A stretch of DNA of 64,000 bases from JAKVCB01 sp963578605 (GTDB lineage Bacteria; Planctomycetota; Planctomycetia; Pirellulales; Lacipirellulaceae), in assembly GCA_963578605.1 (NCBI GenBank), contig CAUZEA010000004.1, positions 48,387-112,386 of the forward strand, given 5' to 3'. Under the pieces are notes generated by a model. That model did no database searches. It was not told where the DNA came from and saw nothing but the letters and a program-made list of their open reading frames with translations. Made by a program: the position numbers and the translations under genes. Each line of letters opens with the position of its first letter. The first letter of the stretch is position 1. Positions 63,984 to 64,000 of the stretch are shown one piece after another.

Positions 63984-64000
63984 AACCGCATACGTGGCGG

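Overview
The window looks like chromosomal DNA from a planctomycete, most likely a relative of the Pirellulaceae. This is an inference from gene content: tetrahydromethanopterin-linked C1 genes (Fae, a methylene-H4MPT dehydrogenase, Ftr), a double-length UvrA, a SpoVG carrying a zinc ribbon, a surface protein with a LEPR-like N-terminal motif plus dockerin repeats, a PSCyt2/DUF1549-type protein start, and many exported proteins of unknown family. I saw no rRNA, tRNA, CRISPR array or complete insertion sequence.

Layout. 1-1.2 kb: end of fae and a methylene-H4MPT dehydrogenase. 1.2-3.6 kb: a zinc-ribbon protein with 22-residue repeats, a 13-bp tandem repeat in a divergent promoter region, a helical-repeat protein and a methyltransferase. 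3.9-11.6 kb: tandem UvrA with a duplicated C-terminal module, then a CBM9-like protein. 11.8-15.6 kb (minus): a four-S1-domain protein, then ftr overlapping an exported amidohydrolase. 15.7-18 kb: an eight-copy 19-bp repeat, a PilZ-like protein and a Bcp peroxiredoxin. 17.8-20.2 kb: rsfS-argS, overlapping by 4 bp. 20.3-24.8 kb (minus): a PIN/TRAM membrane protein, and a tight run of a zinc-ribbon/GYF protein, an exported protein, a HIT protein and a dGTPase. 25.3-28 kb: a ClpP-like protein, an unknown protein preceded by a probable small RNA or attenuated leader with its own promoter and terminator, and an inositol-phosphatase family protein.

28.3-38.7 kb holds the most striking locus: two translationally coupled genes (1175 and about 2296 residues) for giant exported, membrane-anchored proteins. 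They appear to be three modules of about 1100 residues, each ending in a cluster of membrane helices. I recognise no known family in them. 38.9-43 kb: an XRE-type regulator behind a large inverted repeat, a decayed glycosyltransferase fragment, hisI, and an exported thioredoxin-trypsin fusion.

43.4-55 kb is mostly housekeeping: metG, a DUF2237 protein, endonuclease V, an amidase, YjbQ, a small ORF with a promoter and terminator, csrA, spoVG-ispE, a DUF368 polyprenyl-phosphate transporter and tmk. 55-63.4 kb: a TolC-like outer-membrane lipoprotein, two planctomycete-type unknown proteins, and a beta-helix/dockerin surface protein whose 3' end is broken by an in-frame stop and a frameshift. The last 500 bp begins a DUF1549-type protein that stops after about 100 codons, next to a 49-bp imperfect palindrome. 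This suggests an insertion whose body lies outside the window.

Short tandem repeats recur (13 bp x5, 19 bp x8, 66 bp x5, plus 19-20 bp doublets), mostly in promoter regions or at gene ends.
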